Part shown: piece after piece, positions 6,172 through 13,659 of the stretch | How positions within the stretch are numbered: position 1 is the first letter of the stretch | Layout of the letters: each line of letters starts with the position of its first letter | From: Candidatus Methanoperedentaceae archaeon | Lineage (GTDB): Archaea > Halobacteriota > Methanosarcinia > Methanosarcinales > Methanoperedenaceae | Assembly (NCBI GenBank): GCA_014859785.1 | Contig: JACUTP010000024.1 | Span: forward strand, 1-16,271 | Length of the DNA stretch: 16,271 nt | Reading direction: 5' to 3' | The notes under the pieces: model-generated | Told to the model about the DNA's origin: nothing | Seen by the model: the letters and a program-made list of their open reading frames with translations, nothing else | The model's database searches: none | Translations under genes and position numbers: made by a program

Positions 6172-6507
6172 TTAACTCCTTTTGTTTTTGACAACATCAC
6201 AAGAAAGTATTCCTTCAAACATTTCCTTCACATGCCTGTCTGAGAGGTCAAGAATCTGTGAGATTAGCTCGTTTTTTATCGAGTAAACAACAAATTTTCC
6301 ATTTTTCTCGGTGTTGACAAGCCCGCAGTTTCGTAAGCATGACATGTGGTGTGAGATAAGGCTCTGGTCTTTTACAGTTGCCTTGCAGATATCACTCACG
6401 CACATGCTACCGTTTTCTTTTAATGCGTAGAGTATTGAAAGCCTGGTTTCATCGCTAAGTGCACTGAAGAAATGCTTTTTTGCGGTGGTTAAATCTCCAT
6501 TTAACAT
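6172..6507 (-). CDS. ArsR/SmtB-family metal-responsive repressor, CmtR-like
   Basis: This 111-residue winged-helix repressor has the ArsR-family core: ALSDETRLSILYAL (16-29), the recognition helix around SLISHHMSCLRNCGLV (49-64), and the beta wing NGKFVVYSI (69-77). Its cysteines match the Cd/Pb sensor CmtR: C57 and C61 in CLRNC within the DNA-reading helix, plus C103 near the C-terminus. C36 and C41 (CVSDIC) are additional candidates at the usual ArsR alpha-3 position. Binding of a thiophilic ion at C57/C61 would release DNA. It is the first gene of the cassette ending in merA, so Hg(II) or related soft metals are the likely signal. This replaces the MerR-type activator of bacterial mer operons, as ArsR-like regulators do in other archaeal mer loci. 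Its ATG lies inside a palindrome that is probably its own operator. Confidence 0.88.
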   Translation of the reverse strand: MLNGDLTTAKKHFFSALSDETRLSILYALKENGSMCVSDICKATVKDQSLISHHMSCLRNCGLVNTEKNGKFVVYSIKNELISQILDLSDRHVKEMFEGILSCDVVKNKRS

Positions 6508-6520
6508 ATGTATATATGTT
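6503..6520. promoter_or_regulatory. Probable operator of the ArsR/CmtR-like repressor
   Basis: AACATATGTATATATGTT is an 18-base inverted repeat with eight of nine base pairs symmetrical. It covers the first codon of the repressor gene and lies between its TATA box and coding sequence. A bound dimer would block the transcription start, the normal mode of ArsR-family autoregulation. Confidence 0.6.
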
Positions 6521-6526
6521 CATACG

Positions 6527-6542
6527 TTTTATTATTAATAAG
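6527..6542 (-). promoter_or_regulatory. Probable TATA box of the arsR-merA operon
   Basis: The minus strand reads CTTATTAATAATAAAA. Its centre is about 26 bases before the ATG at 6507, so transcription may begin at or next to the start codon (leaderless). No ribosome site precedes the gene, which agrees. Confidence 0.5.
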
Positions 6543-6603
6543 TTTTGCTATTATCGCAGTTCCAAAAGATATGGTATTTTTTGCCCTTAAGTTAACATTA
6601 AGT

Positions 6604-6612
6604 CTTATAATG
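6604..6612 (+). promoter_or_regulatory. Possible TATA box of the binding protein-kinase-receiver operon
   Basis: CTTATAATG at 6604-6612, with AAATACAA at 6619-6626 as an alternative, lies in the 153-base divergent gap. A start site near 6634 would leave a short leader holding the AAGG ribosome site at 6654-6657. Confidence 0.35.
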
Positions 6613-6666
6613 TCTGTTAAATACAAAAACTGGCTGATAAAATAACCTGGCAGAAGGACGATGCCT

Positions 6667-7578
6667 ATGAAAAAAATATTACTGCTGTTTATCCTCTTAA
6701 CCGTAATATTTGCCGGCTGTGTCGAACCGAAGGAAAAAGTAAATCTCAGTATTGTAACGGAAACTGATTTAAATAAAGGTGATAAGAGTATCAAAGTTGC
6801 CATTGCCTCTGTCATATCGCCCAAGGAAACCTATGCCTATTATGGAGAAATGGTAGATTATATTGAGGAGAAATTGGGTGTCCCTGTTAAGATTGTGCAG
6901 AGACGGACCTATACAGAAGTAAACGAACTTATAAAAAACAGGGAAATAGACTTTGCTTTCGTATGCAGCGGCGCTTATATTGACGGCAATTCCGAATTCG
7001 GCATGAAACTCCTCGTTGCACCAAAAATGTACGGCAGGACAACATACCATTCTTATCTTATTGTTCCGGAAAACAGTAATTACACAGAATTATCAGACCT
7101 TCGCGGCAAGAAGTTTGCTTTTACTGACCCAATGTCAAATTCCGGCTACATGTACCCGGTGTACAGGCTTTCTGTAATGAACGAAACGCCTGAGTCTTTT
7201 TTCGGAGTCGATGAAATCGGCAGGTATAATTATATATTTACGTACAGCCATGATTATGCAGTTATTGCTGTTGCTGAAGGACTGGCACAAGGAGCTGCTG
7301 TTGATAGTCTTGTGTATGATTATATGATTGTCAATAAACCTGATGTTGTATCAAAAACAAGGATAATAGAAGTGTCACCCCCTTTCGGGATACCCCCGGT
7401 AGTTGTTCCCGGAGACGGCAACCAATATTTAGAAAAAAGACTCCGGGAAATATTCCTGGATATGGATAAAGACGAAGAGGGTAAAAAAATCTTATCCAGT
7501 ATCATGATTGATAAATTTGTTAGAATAGATGACAATGCTTACGATTCAATCAGGGACATGAGGTCAAGTGTTAAATGA
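6667..7578 (+). CDS. PhnD-like periplasmic binding lipoprotein (orphan sensor component)
   Basis: The product begins with a lipoprotein signal: MKK, a hydrophobic run, then the lipobox FAGC, so the mature protein should be lipid-anchored on the outer face. The rest resembles PhnD/phosphite-binding proteins of type 2 periplasmic fold: IKVAIASVISPKET strand-loop start, GxPVKIVQRRTYTEVNELI, the IDFAFVCSGAY segment, LRGKKFAFTDPMSNSGYMYP and a C-terminal PPFGIPPVVVPG region. I chose ATG 6667 over ATG 6661 because AAGG at 6654-6657 is nine bases away and the signal then starts with MKK; the other start adds two residues. No permease or ATPase gene is nearby. Instead the stop overlaps the start of a histidine kinase (ATGA), so it probably presents a ligand, perhaps a phosphorus oxyanion or another anion, to the kinase. 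Confidence 0.82.
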   Translation: MKKILLLFILLTVIFAGCVEPKEKVNLSIVTETDLNKGDKSIKVAIASVISPKETYAYYGEMVDYIEEKLGVPVKIVQRRTYTEVNELIKNREIDFAFVCSGAYIDGNSEFGMKLLVAPKMYGRTTYHSYLIVPENSNYTELSDLRGKKFAFTDPMSNSGYMYPVYRLSVMNETPESFFGVDEIGRYNYIFTYSHDYAVIAVAEGLAQGAAVDSLVYDYMIVNKPDVVSKTRIIEVSPPFGIPPVVVPGDGNQYLEKRLREIFLDMDKDEEGKKILSSIMIDKFVRIDDNAYDSIRDMRSSVK

Positions 7579-10265
7579 GCAGCCTGAGATCGCGTATAAT
7601 AATTTCAACGTTATTTATAATCTTACTGGTAACTATTGGCTCTTATCTTGTAATCCAGGATATCCAGAAAGGAATTATTGAGGGAGAGTTCCGGGACAAG
7701 GGGTTCCTGTTATCCAAACACCTGGCAACAGAAATTACAATTCCATTGCTGGTTAATGATTTACTTGAAATTAAAACCTATATCGATAACTTGCAAAAAG
7801 ATAACCCTGAGATAGAATATATTTTTGTAACTGATTCTGAGGGCATTGTGCTGGTACATACCTTCGAGGATGGTTTTCCGGAAGCACTGGTTGAAAGAAG
7901 TAAGCCATCGAATGTTATTGAGGAAAAAATTCTTGATACTGAAAGAGGGATTATTCATGAATTTGATGCAGTGCTTTACAATGGTATAGGTTATGTTCAT
8001 CTCGGTTTATCTGAAAACAGTGTAAGGGAAAGGATTGAGATGGCATCGCAAAAAATTTTATTCCTGACAATTTCTGCTATATTTGTGGGTGCATTATTCT
8101 CAGTTATCATAGGAAGAAGATTAACAGACCCCATCCAGAAACTTACTGATGGGGCAAACAGGATTAACCAGGGAATACTTGACCGGAAGATAGATATTGA
8201 CACAGGGGATGAACTCTGTGAGCTCGCCACTACTTTAAACAACATGGCTTCGAGTCTTGACCAGAAAATCAGGGATATTTTAGCATCCAAAGTGCAGACT
8301 GAAAACGCTGAAAAATACCTTGAGACATTATTTAACAGCATTGAAGACGGTATAATTGTGTTGAATGATAAACATGAAATTATCAAGGCAAATGAATCAT
8401 TTCTTAAAATGACAGGGTTGACTGAGGCTAATGCACTCGGGAAAACCTGCCGTGAAATAATCTTCAGGTCAGATTATCCGAATAATACGGATAAATGTCA
8501 AATTGAAACTTTATTGCATACAAAAAAACCGGTACGTTTTGAACATGAAACCATTATTAATGGAACCGGGAAAACACTTGATGTAAATGGTTCACTTTTT
8601 ATTGACATGGCAGGAACAGCAAATGTAATACTTGTCATAAGGGATATAACACAGCAAAAACAGCTTGAAAAGGAAATAATAACCAGGAACCGGGAACTTA
8701 CGGTTCTTAACTCCATTTCCCGCAATATTAGTGAGACTTTTGATCTGGATGATATACTGGCTCATTCCCTTGAAAAATTATTGGACCTCACAGGTATGGA
8801 AATTGCGGATGCTTATATCCAGGATGAAAAATCCGGTGATTTTATTCCATTAATCCATGCAGGTGATAATGGCAATACAATACCTTATAATTCCTTTGAA
8901 CACTTAATAAATAAAAACGATGCACTGGTTATTGAAAATGCCAGGGGGGTACTACCGGAATCCATTAAAGAAGATGGCGGCGGTATTTCTTCGTTTGTGG
9001 CTTTCCCTCTCGCAGCAAAAGATAAACACCCCGGAATTATTACAATCAGGAGCAGGGAGAATCATACTTTCAGCGAAAAGGATAAGGAACTTTTCATGGC
9101 AATCGGCAGGCAGTTAGGTGTTGCCATTGAAAGTGTCCGGTTTTATAACAATATAATATACCTGAAAGAATTCAACGAGGAAATAATCAATAATGTCAAT
9201 CTCGGAATCCACGTGGTTGATAGTAAAATGAAAGTGCTTGCTGTTAATGATGAACTAATAAATCTAAACAGGGGACAAATAACAAAGGATGATATGGTTG
9301 GTAAAAACCTGTTTGATGTGTTTTCCTTCCTGAAAGAAAAAAACATTGATAAGGAGTATGAATACGTTCTCAATAACGGGGAAATTTTCCAGACTGAAGA
9401 AAAAACCTTGCATTCCGGTGAAGAAATCTTTACCAGCACCAGCAAGATACCCATCAAGGATAAAGATGGTAACGTCGAGAAAATTATTACCGTAATAAAA
9501 GATATAAGTAGCCAGAAAAAACTTGAGGAAGAACTCAAGGATTCGTATGATGAACTTAAACTTGCATATTCAAAGCTCAAGGAACTGTTTAAGGTCAAAG
9601 ATAATTTCCTTTCTAATATTTCACATGAACTCAGTACCCCTCTTACATCCATAATGGGATTTACGGAACTGCTTCTTGATGAAAATATAACCGATGAGCA
9701 GCATAATAAGCTTGAAATCATACTCAGGAATTCAAAACGGTTATCACGGTTGATAAAAAGTTTACTTGATACCACGCTCATCGATTCCAACGGTCTTGAA
9801 CTTCAGGTGGAAACCCTTTCTGTTTATGAAATTGTCAGCCAGGTCGCTGACGACTTTAAAACAATGTCTGAAATTAAAAAAGTACCGATAAATATCGATA
9901 TGTCGCCATATATGCTGGTTGTCGGTGACAGGGAACGTTTAATACAGGTATTTTCAAATATAATCGATAATGCAGTTAAATTCACGATGAAAGGTGAGAT
10001 AACTGTTAAAGGGGATGAGGATGATGAAAACGTCCACATAAGGATCAGCGATACAGGTATAGCTATTCCTGAGGACAAGCTTGAACTTGTATTTGACAGG
10101 TTCTACCAGCTGGAGGCGATGGGGTCACGCAAACACGGGGGAACAGGGCTTGGTCTTTGGATCTCAAGGAATATAGTAAATGCGCACGGCGGGAAAATAT
10201 GGGCGGAAAGTAGAAATAGGGGAAGTACGTTTCATATTTTATTACCTAAGATAAAATTGAAGTGA
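7575..10265 (+). CDS. Membrane multi-sensor histidine kinase (Cache-like, HAMP, PAS, GAF, PAS, HisKA, HATPase)
   Basis: The 896-residue kinase has transmembrane helices near 8-27 and 161-179 with an extracellular domain of about 130 residues between, resembling a single Cache/PDC fold (EYIFVTDSEGIVLVHT, 81-96). A HAMP linker follows (about 180-232), then PAS (about 246-360, ending VIRDITQQKQLE), GAF (about 375-522) and a second PAS (about 532-650, ending VIKDISSQKKLE). The HisKA helix carries the phosphoacceptor H684 in SHELSTPLTSI. The ATPase has the N box (N795, N799), the DTGIAIPED G1 box at 826-834 and GGTGLGL at 855-861. All catalytic elements are intact. The start overlaps the stop of the binding lipoprotein gene, so outside ligand sensing through that partner is likely; PAS/GAF suggest extra redox or small-molecule input. 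The partner receiver lies directly downstream. Confidence 0.93.
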   Translation: MSSLRSRIIISTLFIILLVTIGSYLVIQDIQKGIIEGEFRDKGFLLSKHLATEITIPLLVNDLLEIKTYIDNLQKDNPEIEYIFVTDSEGIVLVHTFEDGFPEALVERSKPSNVIEEKILDTERGIIHEFDAVLYNGIGYVHLGLSENSVRERIEMASQKILFLTISAIFVGALFSVIIGRRLTDPIQKLTDGANRINQGILDRKIDIDTGDELCELATTLNNMASSLDQKIRDILASKVQTENAEKYLETLFNSIEDGIIVLNDKHEIIKANESFLKMTGLTEANALGKTCREIIFRSDYPNNTDKCQIETLLHTKKPVRFEHETIINGTGKTLDVNGSLFIDMAGTANVILVIRDITQQKQLEKEIITRNRELTVLNSISRNISETFDLDDILAHSLEKLLDLTGMEIADAYIQDEKSGDFIPLIHAGDNGNTIPYNSFEHLINKNDALVIENARGVLPESIKEDGGGISSFVAFPLAAKDKHPGIITIRSRENHTFSEKDKELFMAIGRQLGVAIESVRFYNNIIYLKEFNEEIINNVNLGIHVVDSKMKVLAVNDELINLNRGQITKDDMVGKNLFDVFSFLKEKNIDKEYEYVLNNGEIFQTEEKTLHSGEEIFTSTSKIPIKDKDGNVEKIITVIKDISSQKKLEEELKDSYDELKLAYSKLKELFKVKDNFLSNISHELSTPLTSIMGFTELLLDENITDEQHNKLEIILRNSKRLSRLIKSLLDTTLIDSNGLELQVETLSVYEIVSQVADDFKTMSEIKKVPINIDMSPYMLVVGDRERLIQVFSNIIDNAVKFTMKGEITVKGDEDDENVHIRISDTGIAIPEDKLELVFDRFYQLEAMGSRKHGGTGLGLWISRNIVNAHGGKIWAESRNRGSTFHILLPKIKLK

Positions 10266-10270
10266 GCAAC

Positions 10271-10645
10271 ATGGCATCAAATGCAAAAATACTGGTTGTT
10301 GATGATGAACCTGATACCCTGGAACTTATAAGGCTTATACTTGAAAGTGGAGGTTTTAAAGTAATACCTGCATCAAGTGGTGTTGAAGCTTTAAAAATTC
10401 TTGAAACTGTCCGCCCTGCATTAGTTTTGCTTGATATAATGATGCCTGATATGGACGGATGGGAAGTTTTCAGGAAAATAAAAGAAAAGGATTCAAGTAT
10501 ATCCATTGCTATCCTGACTGCCAAGTCCCAGAATATCGATAAATTGATGGGTCTGCACGTCTTGAAAGCGGATGATTACATAACAAAACCTTTTGGGAAA
10601 AACGAATTATTGGACAAAGTAAGAATATTGATTGATAATAAATAA
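10271..10645 (+). CDS. Stand-alone response regulator receiver domain
   Basis: The 124 residues are a complete receiver fold and nothing more. The acidic pair D11/D12 lies in LVVDDEPD, the phosphoacceptor is D55 in LLDIMMPDMDG, and T83 and K106 (ITKPF) complete the switch. There is no DNA-binding or enzymatic output domain, a common form in methanogen-type archaea, so the signal must pass to another protein. I chose ATG 10271, preceded by GTGAG at 10262-10266. A GTG at 10262 overlapping the kinase stop (GTGA) would add three residues and is a fair alternative. Being next to the kinase, it is the obvious phosphoryl acceptor. Confidence 0.92.
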   Translation: MASNAKILVVDDEPDTLELIRLILESGGFKVIPASSGVEALKILETVRPALVLLDIMMPDMDGWEVFRKIKEKDSSISIAILTAKSQNIDKLMGLHVLKADDYITKPFGKNELLDKVRILIDNK

Positions 10646-10650
10646 TGATA

Positions 10651-10656
10651 AGGTGA
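10651..10656 (+). promoter_or_regulatory. Ribosome binding site of the DUF2150-type gene
   Basis: AGGTGA, four bases before ATG 10661, is a near-ideal archaeal Shine-Dalgarno sequence and fixes the start. It also suggests that this gene is read on the same mRNA as the receiver gene, 15 bases upstream. Confidence 0.65.
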
Positions 10657-10660
10657 AATA

Positions 10661-11275
10661 ATGCAGCAGTTAAAATTTTCATTACCGTATTATACAGGGG
10701 AAAGATGGCAGAATTGGATTGATAAAGTTAAAGAAACGGGTTTCAAACTTGATGAGGAAAACCCTGATGTGGGTGATATAGGTTCTGTTTTTGTTAACAT
10801 GGAAGATGATGTGGTGCTGGCATGTTTGAAAGTTATAGCAAAGTTCGATAAAAAATTGATGTCCCATGAAGAGGCGCTGAGAAATGTGGCGGACATAAAG
10901 GAAATTGTCCTTAAAAAGATAGAAGCCATAAATGAGGATATCGATATAATGCTTGAGTCCATGCAATTATCACTGATGGGAGTTTTTGCATCATGTGAAT
11001 GTTACATTGACGGCGCATTTGAGAAAACAAAATCCCTTGATAAACTGGTCAAGAAAGCAGTAAGTGCAGAACAAGAAAATAATATGGGAGAAGCACTTGC
11101 ACAGGTTGCACAGATTGGCGCTAATATCCTTGCAGGCGGGAAGATAAAGGAAAAAACCCTTGATAGTGTTCCTGACGGGTTTGTGGCAGAATGGCTTGAC
11201 GGTATAGATTCTATCAGTGCTGCGCTGGTCGGGGATAAGAGTTACCGTGATGATGAGCCTGATGAAGGCAAGTGA
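10661..11275 (+). CDS. DUF2150-type archaeal protein of unknown function
   Basis: This 204-residue cytoplasmic protein has no signal or membrane segment. It begins with FSLPYYTGERWQNWIDKVKE, which I recall from the DUF2150 family of methanogens and relatives. The middle (about 45-130) is helical and acidic, with DDVVLACLKVIAKFDK and a long helix through KEIVLKKIEAINEDIDIMLES, and contains a C113-x-C115 pair in ASCECYIDGAFE. The C-terminus is acidic (DDEPDEGK). No catalytic motif stands out. It follows the receiver gene by 15 bases and precedes a methyltransferase by seven, so it could be co-expressed with either; a link to the signalling genes is not shown by the sequence. Confidence 0.7.
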   Translation: MQQLKFSLPYYTGERWQNWIDKVKETGFKLDEENPDVGDIGSVFVNMEDDVVLACLKVIAKFDKKLMSHEEALRNVADIKEIVLKKIEAINEDIDIMLESMQLSLMGVFASCECYIDGAFEKTKSLDKLVKKAVSAEQENNMGEALAQVAQIGANILAGGKIKEKTLDSVPDGFVAEWLDGIDSISAALVGDKSYRDDEPDEGK

Positions 11276-11282
11276 CTGAGAG

Positions 11283-12212
11283 ATGTTAATTCATGATATA
11301 CTGGAACTCGGAAAGGATGAAAATATATATCTTGTCGAGGAAAGTTACTCGTCCTTAAAAAATATTCCCTTATCGCTGCATTACCTGGAAGGCATCCATG
11401 TTAACCCACCTGACGGGATTGCAGGTGTGGAGGATGAGAACGGGGATATAATTGCACTGTCGTTTTTTAATCAGGAAGAAGGGGATATTCCGGGTTTCCG
11501 ACCTGTTTTCACAAACCTTGTATCATCCATTCCCGGACCAAACAACAGCAGCCTGAGATTTTCCGAAATTACGGGGAAATTAAGCCTTGCCGGGATTTAC
11601 AAAACAACACGCGATGAGTTTAACACCGCATTGATGGAATATTATTCCCGTGCCCTTGTTGACAGGCAGTTGTGCGAAAACTGTATAACTGGAAACGAAC
11701 CGTACGGGATGGTGTATTTCGAAAGCCGGAATTTAAGGCTTAAGGAGCTTGTTGGCAGGTTCGACCTTCCCGGTAAAATGCTTGAGATATGCTGCGGAAA
11801 CGGTATGTCCACACTGCCGTTGCATGATATGGGGTATAATCCCGTGACGATAGATATTGATAAATGCCAGGTATGCCAGGGACTTGAACACCATGTCCTC
11901 AAACCTGAAAGGACAGTTGTTATGGATGCAACAAGGCTTTCCCAATTTTTCCCGCCAGTAAGTTTTGATACTATTACCGGTTTCATGCTCGGCACGATAT
12001 ACGGGTTTAACAAAAGGATCTGGGAAAAGATGATGCATGAATCGGTTAAACTGCTAAAACCAGACGGGATTATCCTTCTTACCGTAAACAGGAAGGAAGA
12101 GATGGACATCCTGGACGATGCACTGGCAGGACAGGTTCACGGTGAAATAATTGACAATACCGATGATATGGGTATTTATGACCAGTGGGTATATGCCGGA
12201 TATAAGAGTTAA
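11283..12212 (+). CDS. Class I SAM-dependent methyltransferase with an uncharacterised N-terminal domain
   Basis: The C-terminal half (about 160-309) is a Rossmann-type methyltransferase. Motif I is MLEICCGNGMSTLPL (166-180), the acidic strand-2 end is D191/D193 in VTIDIDKC, VVMDAT (212-217) gives the adenine contact, and KLLKPDGIILLTV (256-268) is the post-motif strand. The N-terminal 150 residues match no domain I recognise. Two CxxC pairs occur, C131/C134 (CENC) before the fold and C195/C198 (CQVC) just after strand 2; they could form a zinc or redox site. The substrate cannot be named: rRNA, protein and small-molecule enzymes share this fold. It lies between the DUF2150-type gene and rlmE with short gaps, so an RNA-related role is possible. 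Confidence 0.8.
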   Translation: MLIHDILELGKDENIYLVEESYSSLKNIPLSLHYLEGIHVNPPDGIAGVEDENGDIIALSFFNQEEGDIPGFRPVFTNLVSSIPGPNNSSLRFSEITGKLSLAGIYKTTRDEFNTALMEYYSRALVDRQLCENCITGNEPYGMVYFESRNLRLKELVGRFDLPGKMLEICCGNGMSTLPLHDMGYNPVTIDIDKCQVCQGLEHHVLKPERTVVMDATRLSQFFPPVSFDTITGFMLGTIYGFNKRIWEKMMHESVKLLKPDGIILLTVNRKEEMDILDDALAGQVHGEIIDNTDDMGIYDQWVYAGYKS

Positions 12213-12226
12213 CTACTGGTATTACC

Positions 12227-13009
12227 ATGCCGCGAAACCGCAGGGACCGTTTTTACAGGAAAGCAAAGGAAGAGGGATACCGCTCCCGAGCCGCATATAA
12301 GCTCAAGCAGATTAATGAGAAATTCGAAATAATCCGGAAAAAGGATACGGTTGTTGACCTGGGCGCAGCGCCGGGAGGCTGGCTGCAGGTTGCTTATGAA
12401 CTCTCAGGCGGCAGGGTTGTGGGAGTGGATTTACTGAGGATTAAGGATATCGAGTGTGTTGATACCATAAAAGGCGACATCAGGCTTGATGAAACTGTGG
12501 AAAAAATCCGGGAATTGATTGGTGAAAATGGTGCTGATGCCGTGATTTGTGATGCTGCACCCAACCTTTCAGGAAACTGGAGTTATGACCATGCCCGCTC
12601 CATCGACCTTGCAACATCAGCTCTTGGTTGTGCCCTGAAAATCCTTAAACTCGGAGGTGTGTTTGCTGTAAAGGTATTCCAGGGCGATATGTTTCCAGGT
12701 TTCCTTGATAAAGCCCGGCAGAATTTTGTTAAAGTACAGGCGTTTTCCCCTGAAGCATCGAGGAAGCAAAGTGCCGAGATTTATGTTATCGGGAGGGGGC
12801 TTCTGTCAGGCAACGTCCGGGTAGGTGAAGAATATAATGTTACAATTGAGAGTATCGGGGAAAGTGGTGACGGGATAGCAAAAATAAATGATATGGTTGT
12901 ATTTGTAAAAGGTGCTAAGAAAGGGGAAAGTGTCAATATCAGGATACGTGATGTAAAGCCCAGATTTGCTTTTGGGGATATTATAGATCAACCAGATGAA
13001 CGACTTTGA
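12227..13009 (+). CDS. rlmE: 23S rRNA uridine 2'-O-methyltransferase RlmE (FtsJ) with TRAM domain
   Basis: RlmE methylates the ribose of a uridine in the A-loop of 23S rRNA. The 260-residue protein combines the FtsJ fold (about 1-192) with a C-terminal TRAM RNA-binding domain (about 197-255; EEYNVTIESIGESGDGIAKI), the usual archaeal form. The K-D-K-E tetrad is complete: K25 in AAYKL, D109 in CDAAPN, K149 in VKVFQG and E184 in SAEIYV. The SAM loop is DLGAAPGGW (44-52). The basic N-terminus (RNRRDRFYRKAKEEGYRSRA) is typical. It starts 14 bases after the methyltransferase gene, with only a weak ribosome site, so it probably ends that operon; the next gene has its own promoter. Confidence 0.95.
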   Translation: MPRNRRDRFYRKAKEEGYRSRAAYKLKQINEKFEIIRKKDTVVDLGAAPGGWLQVAYELSGGRVVGVDLLRIKDIECVDTIKGDIRLDETVEKIRELIGENGADAVICDAAPNLSGNWSYDHARSIDLATSALGCALKILKLGGVFAVKVFQGDMFPGFLDKARQNFVKVQAFSPEASRKQSAEIYVIGRGLLSGNVRVGEEYNVTIESIGESGDGIAKINDMVVFVKGAKKGESVNIRIRDVKPRFAFGDIIDQPDERL

Positions 13010-13034
13010 CTTTCCTGTAAATAGAATACAAATG

Positions 13035-13042
13035 TTTATTAA
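13035..13042 (+). promoter_or_regulatory. Probable TATA box of the AhpD-like gene
   Basis: TTTATTAA lies 32-39 bases before ATG 13074 in a 64-base gap. A start site near 13064 would leave a leader of about ten bases, and no ribosome site is visible. The gene is therefore likely a separate transcription unit. Confidence 0.4.
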
Positions 13043-13073
13043 CCATTGAACTGCAACCGAATAATAGACAATT

Positions 13074-13526
13074 ATGGAACTGGATAAGATTAAGAAAATC
13101 CTTGAAAAAGAGCCAGGTGAAGCGGTTGATGAACTGTTAAGGGAAGTAAAGGAAGTGTATGGCGAAGTTCCTTATATCCTTAATTTCATGAAACAGTCAC
13201 CTGAACTGCTTGCGACGAAGGTTCTTTATGATAATTCCATAATTCGTGAGTTCAAGCGGATGGATGAAAAAACGGTCGAGTTAATATCAATAGGTGTCTC
13301 GGCTGCACTTAAGTGTGAACACTGCCTGAAGATGCATATCCGTGTGGCGCAGCGGCTCGGAATCCCGAAGGAAGAGATTTTTGATGCAATACTTATTGCG
13401 GGTTCATTGTCCAATGCTGCCGTGCTTGCAGAAGGAACACGGGCAATGGATTCTGAGATTTCTAATATTCCACACGATGATAAATGTGACGTGTGTGCGA
13501 TTCCTGAGGAAAGGGAACGCGGATAA
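13074..13526 (+). CDS. Carboxymuconolactone decarboxylase family protein, AhpD-like
   Basis: The 150-residue protein has the AhpD core motif E-x11-C-x2-C-x3-H: E69, C81, C84 and H88 in CEHCLKMH. In AhpD and related proteins these residues form a thiol-disulfide relay that reduces peroxides or peroxiredoxins. The usual helical surround is present (VPYILNFMKQSPELL at 32-46, and the AILIAGSLSNAA segment after the motif). The C-terminus adds a second pair, C138/C141 in KCDVCAIPEE, not part of the usual domain as I know it. Many archaeal family members have no assigned substrate; an antioxidant or thiol-redox role is the best guess. Its own TATA box and a 133-base gap to metG suggest it is expressed alone. 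Confidence 0.87.
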   Translation: MELDKIKKILEKEPGEAVDELLREVKEVYGEVPYILNFMKQSPELLATKVLYDNSIIREFKRMDEKTVELISIGVSAALKCEHCLKMHIRVAQRLGIPKEEIFDAILIAGSLSNAAVLAEGTRAMDSEISNIPHDDKCDVCAIPEERERG

Positions 13527-13628
13527 GAAGAATTCAATTATAAATTATAGTAAAGCCCCTTTGGGTGTTGAATTAAAATAAGGATTATTTTTTATACTTT
13601 AGTGGTGAAGGTATTGTTTTGGGAAACG

Positions 13629-13638
13629 TATTTTATAA
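13629..13638 (+). promoter_or_regulatory. Probable TATA box of metG
   Basis: TATTTTATAA is centred about 26 bases before ATG 13660, so transcription should begin at the start codon itself. No ribosome site is found before the ATG, which fits a leaderless mRNA. Confidence 0.5.
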
Positions 13639-13659
13639 TGAAGTCCCATTTAGAAGCAC

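Noticed and set aside
6586..6602. CTTAA/TTAAG inverted repeat in the divergent gap
   Set aside because: Five-base arms in AT-rich DNA are expected by chance; no second copy was noticed.
6501..6824. 107-codon minus-strand frame reaching across the divergent promoter gap
   Set aside because: It overlaps the lipoprotein signal region on the opposite strand and the probable promoters of both flanking operons, and has no family likeness.
9143..9790. 215-codon open frame on the minus strand
   Set aside because: Antisense to the second PAS and HisKA part of the kinase. The long Ser/Leu runs are a mirror of the acidic, Lys-rich coiled region of the kinase.
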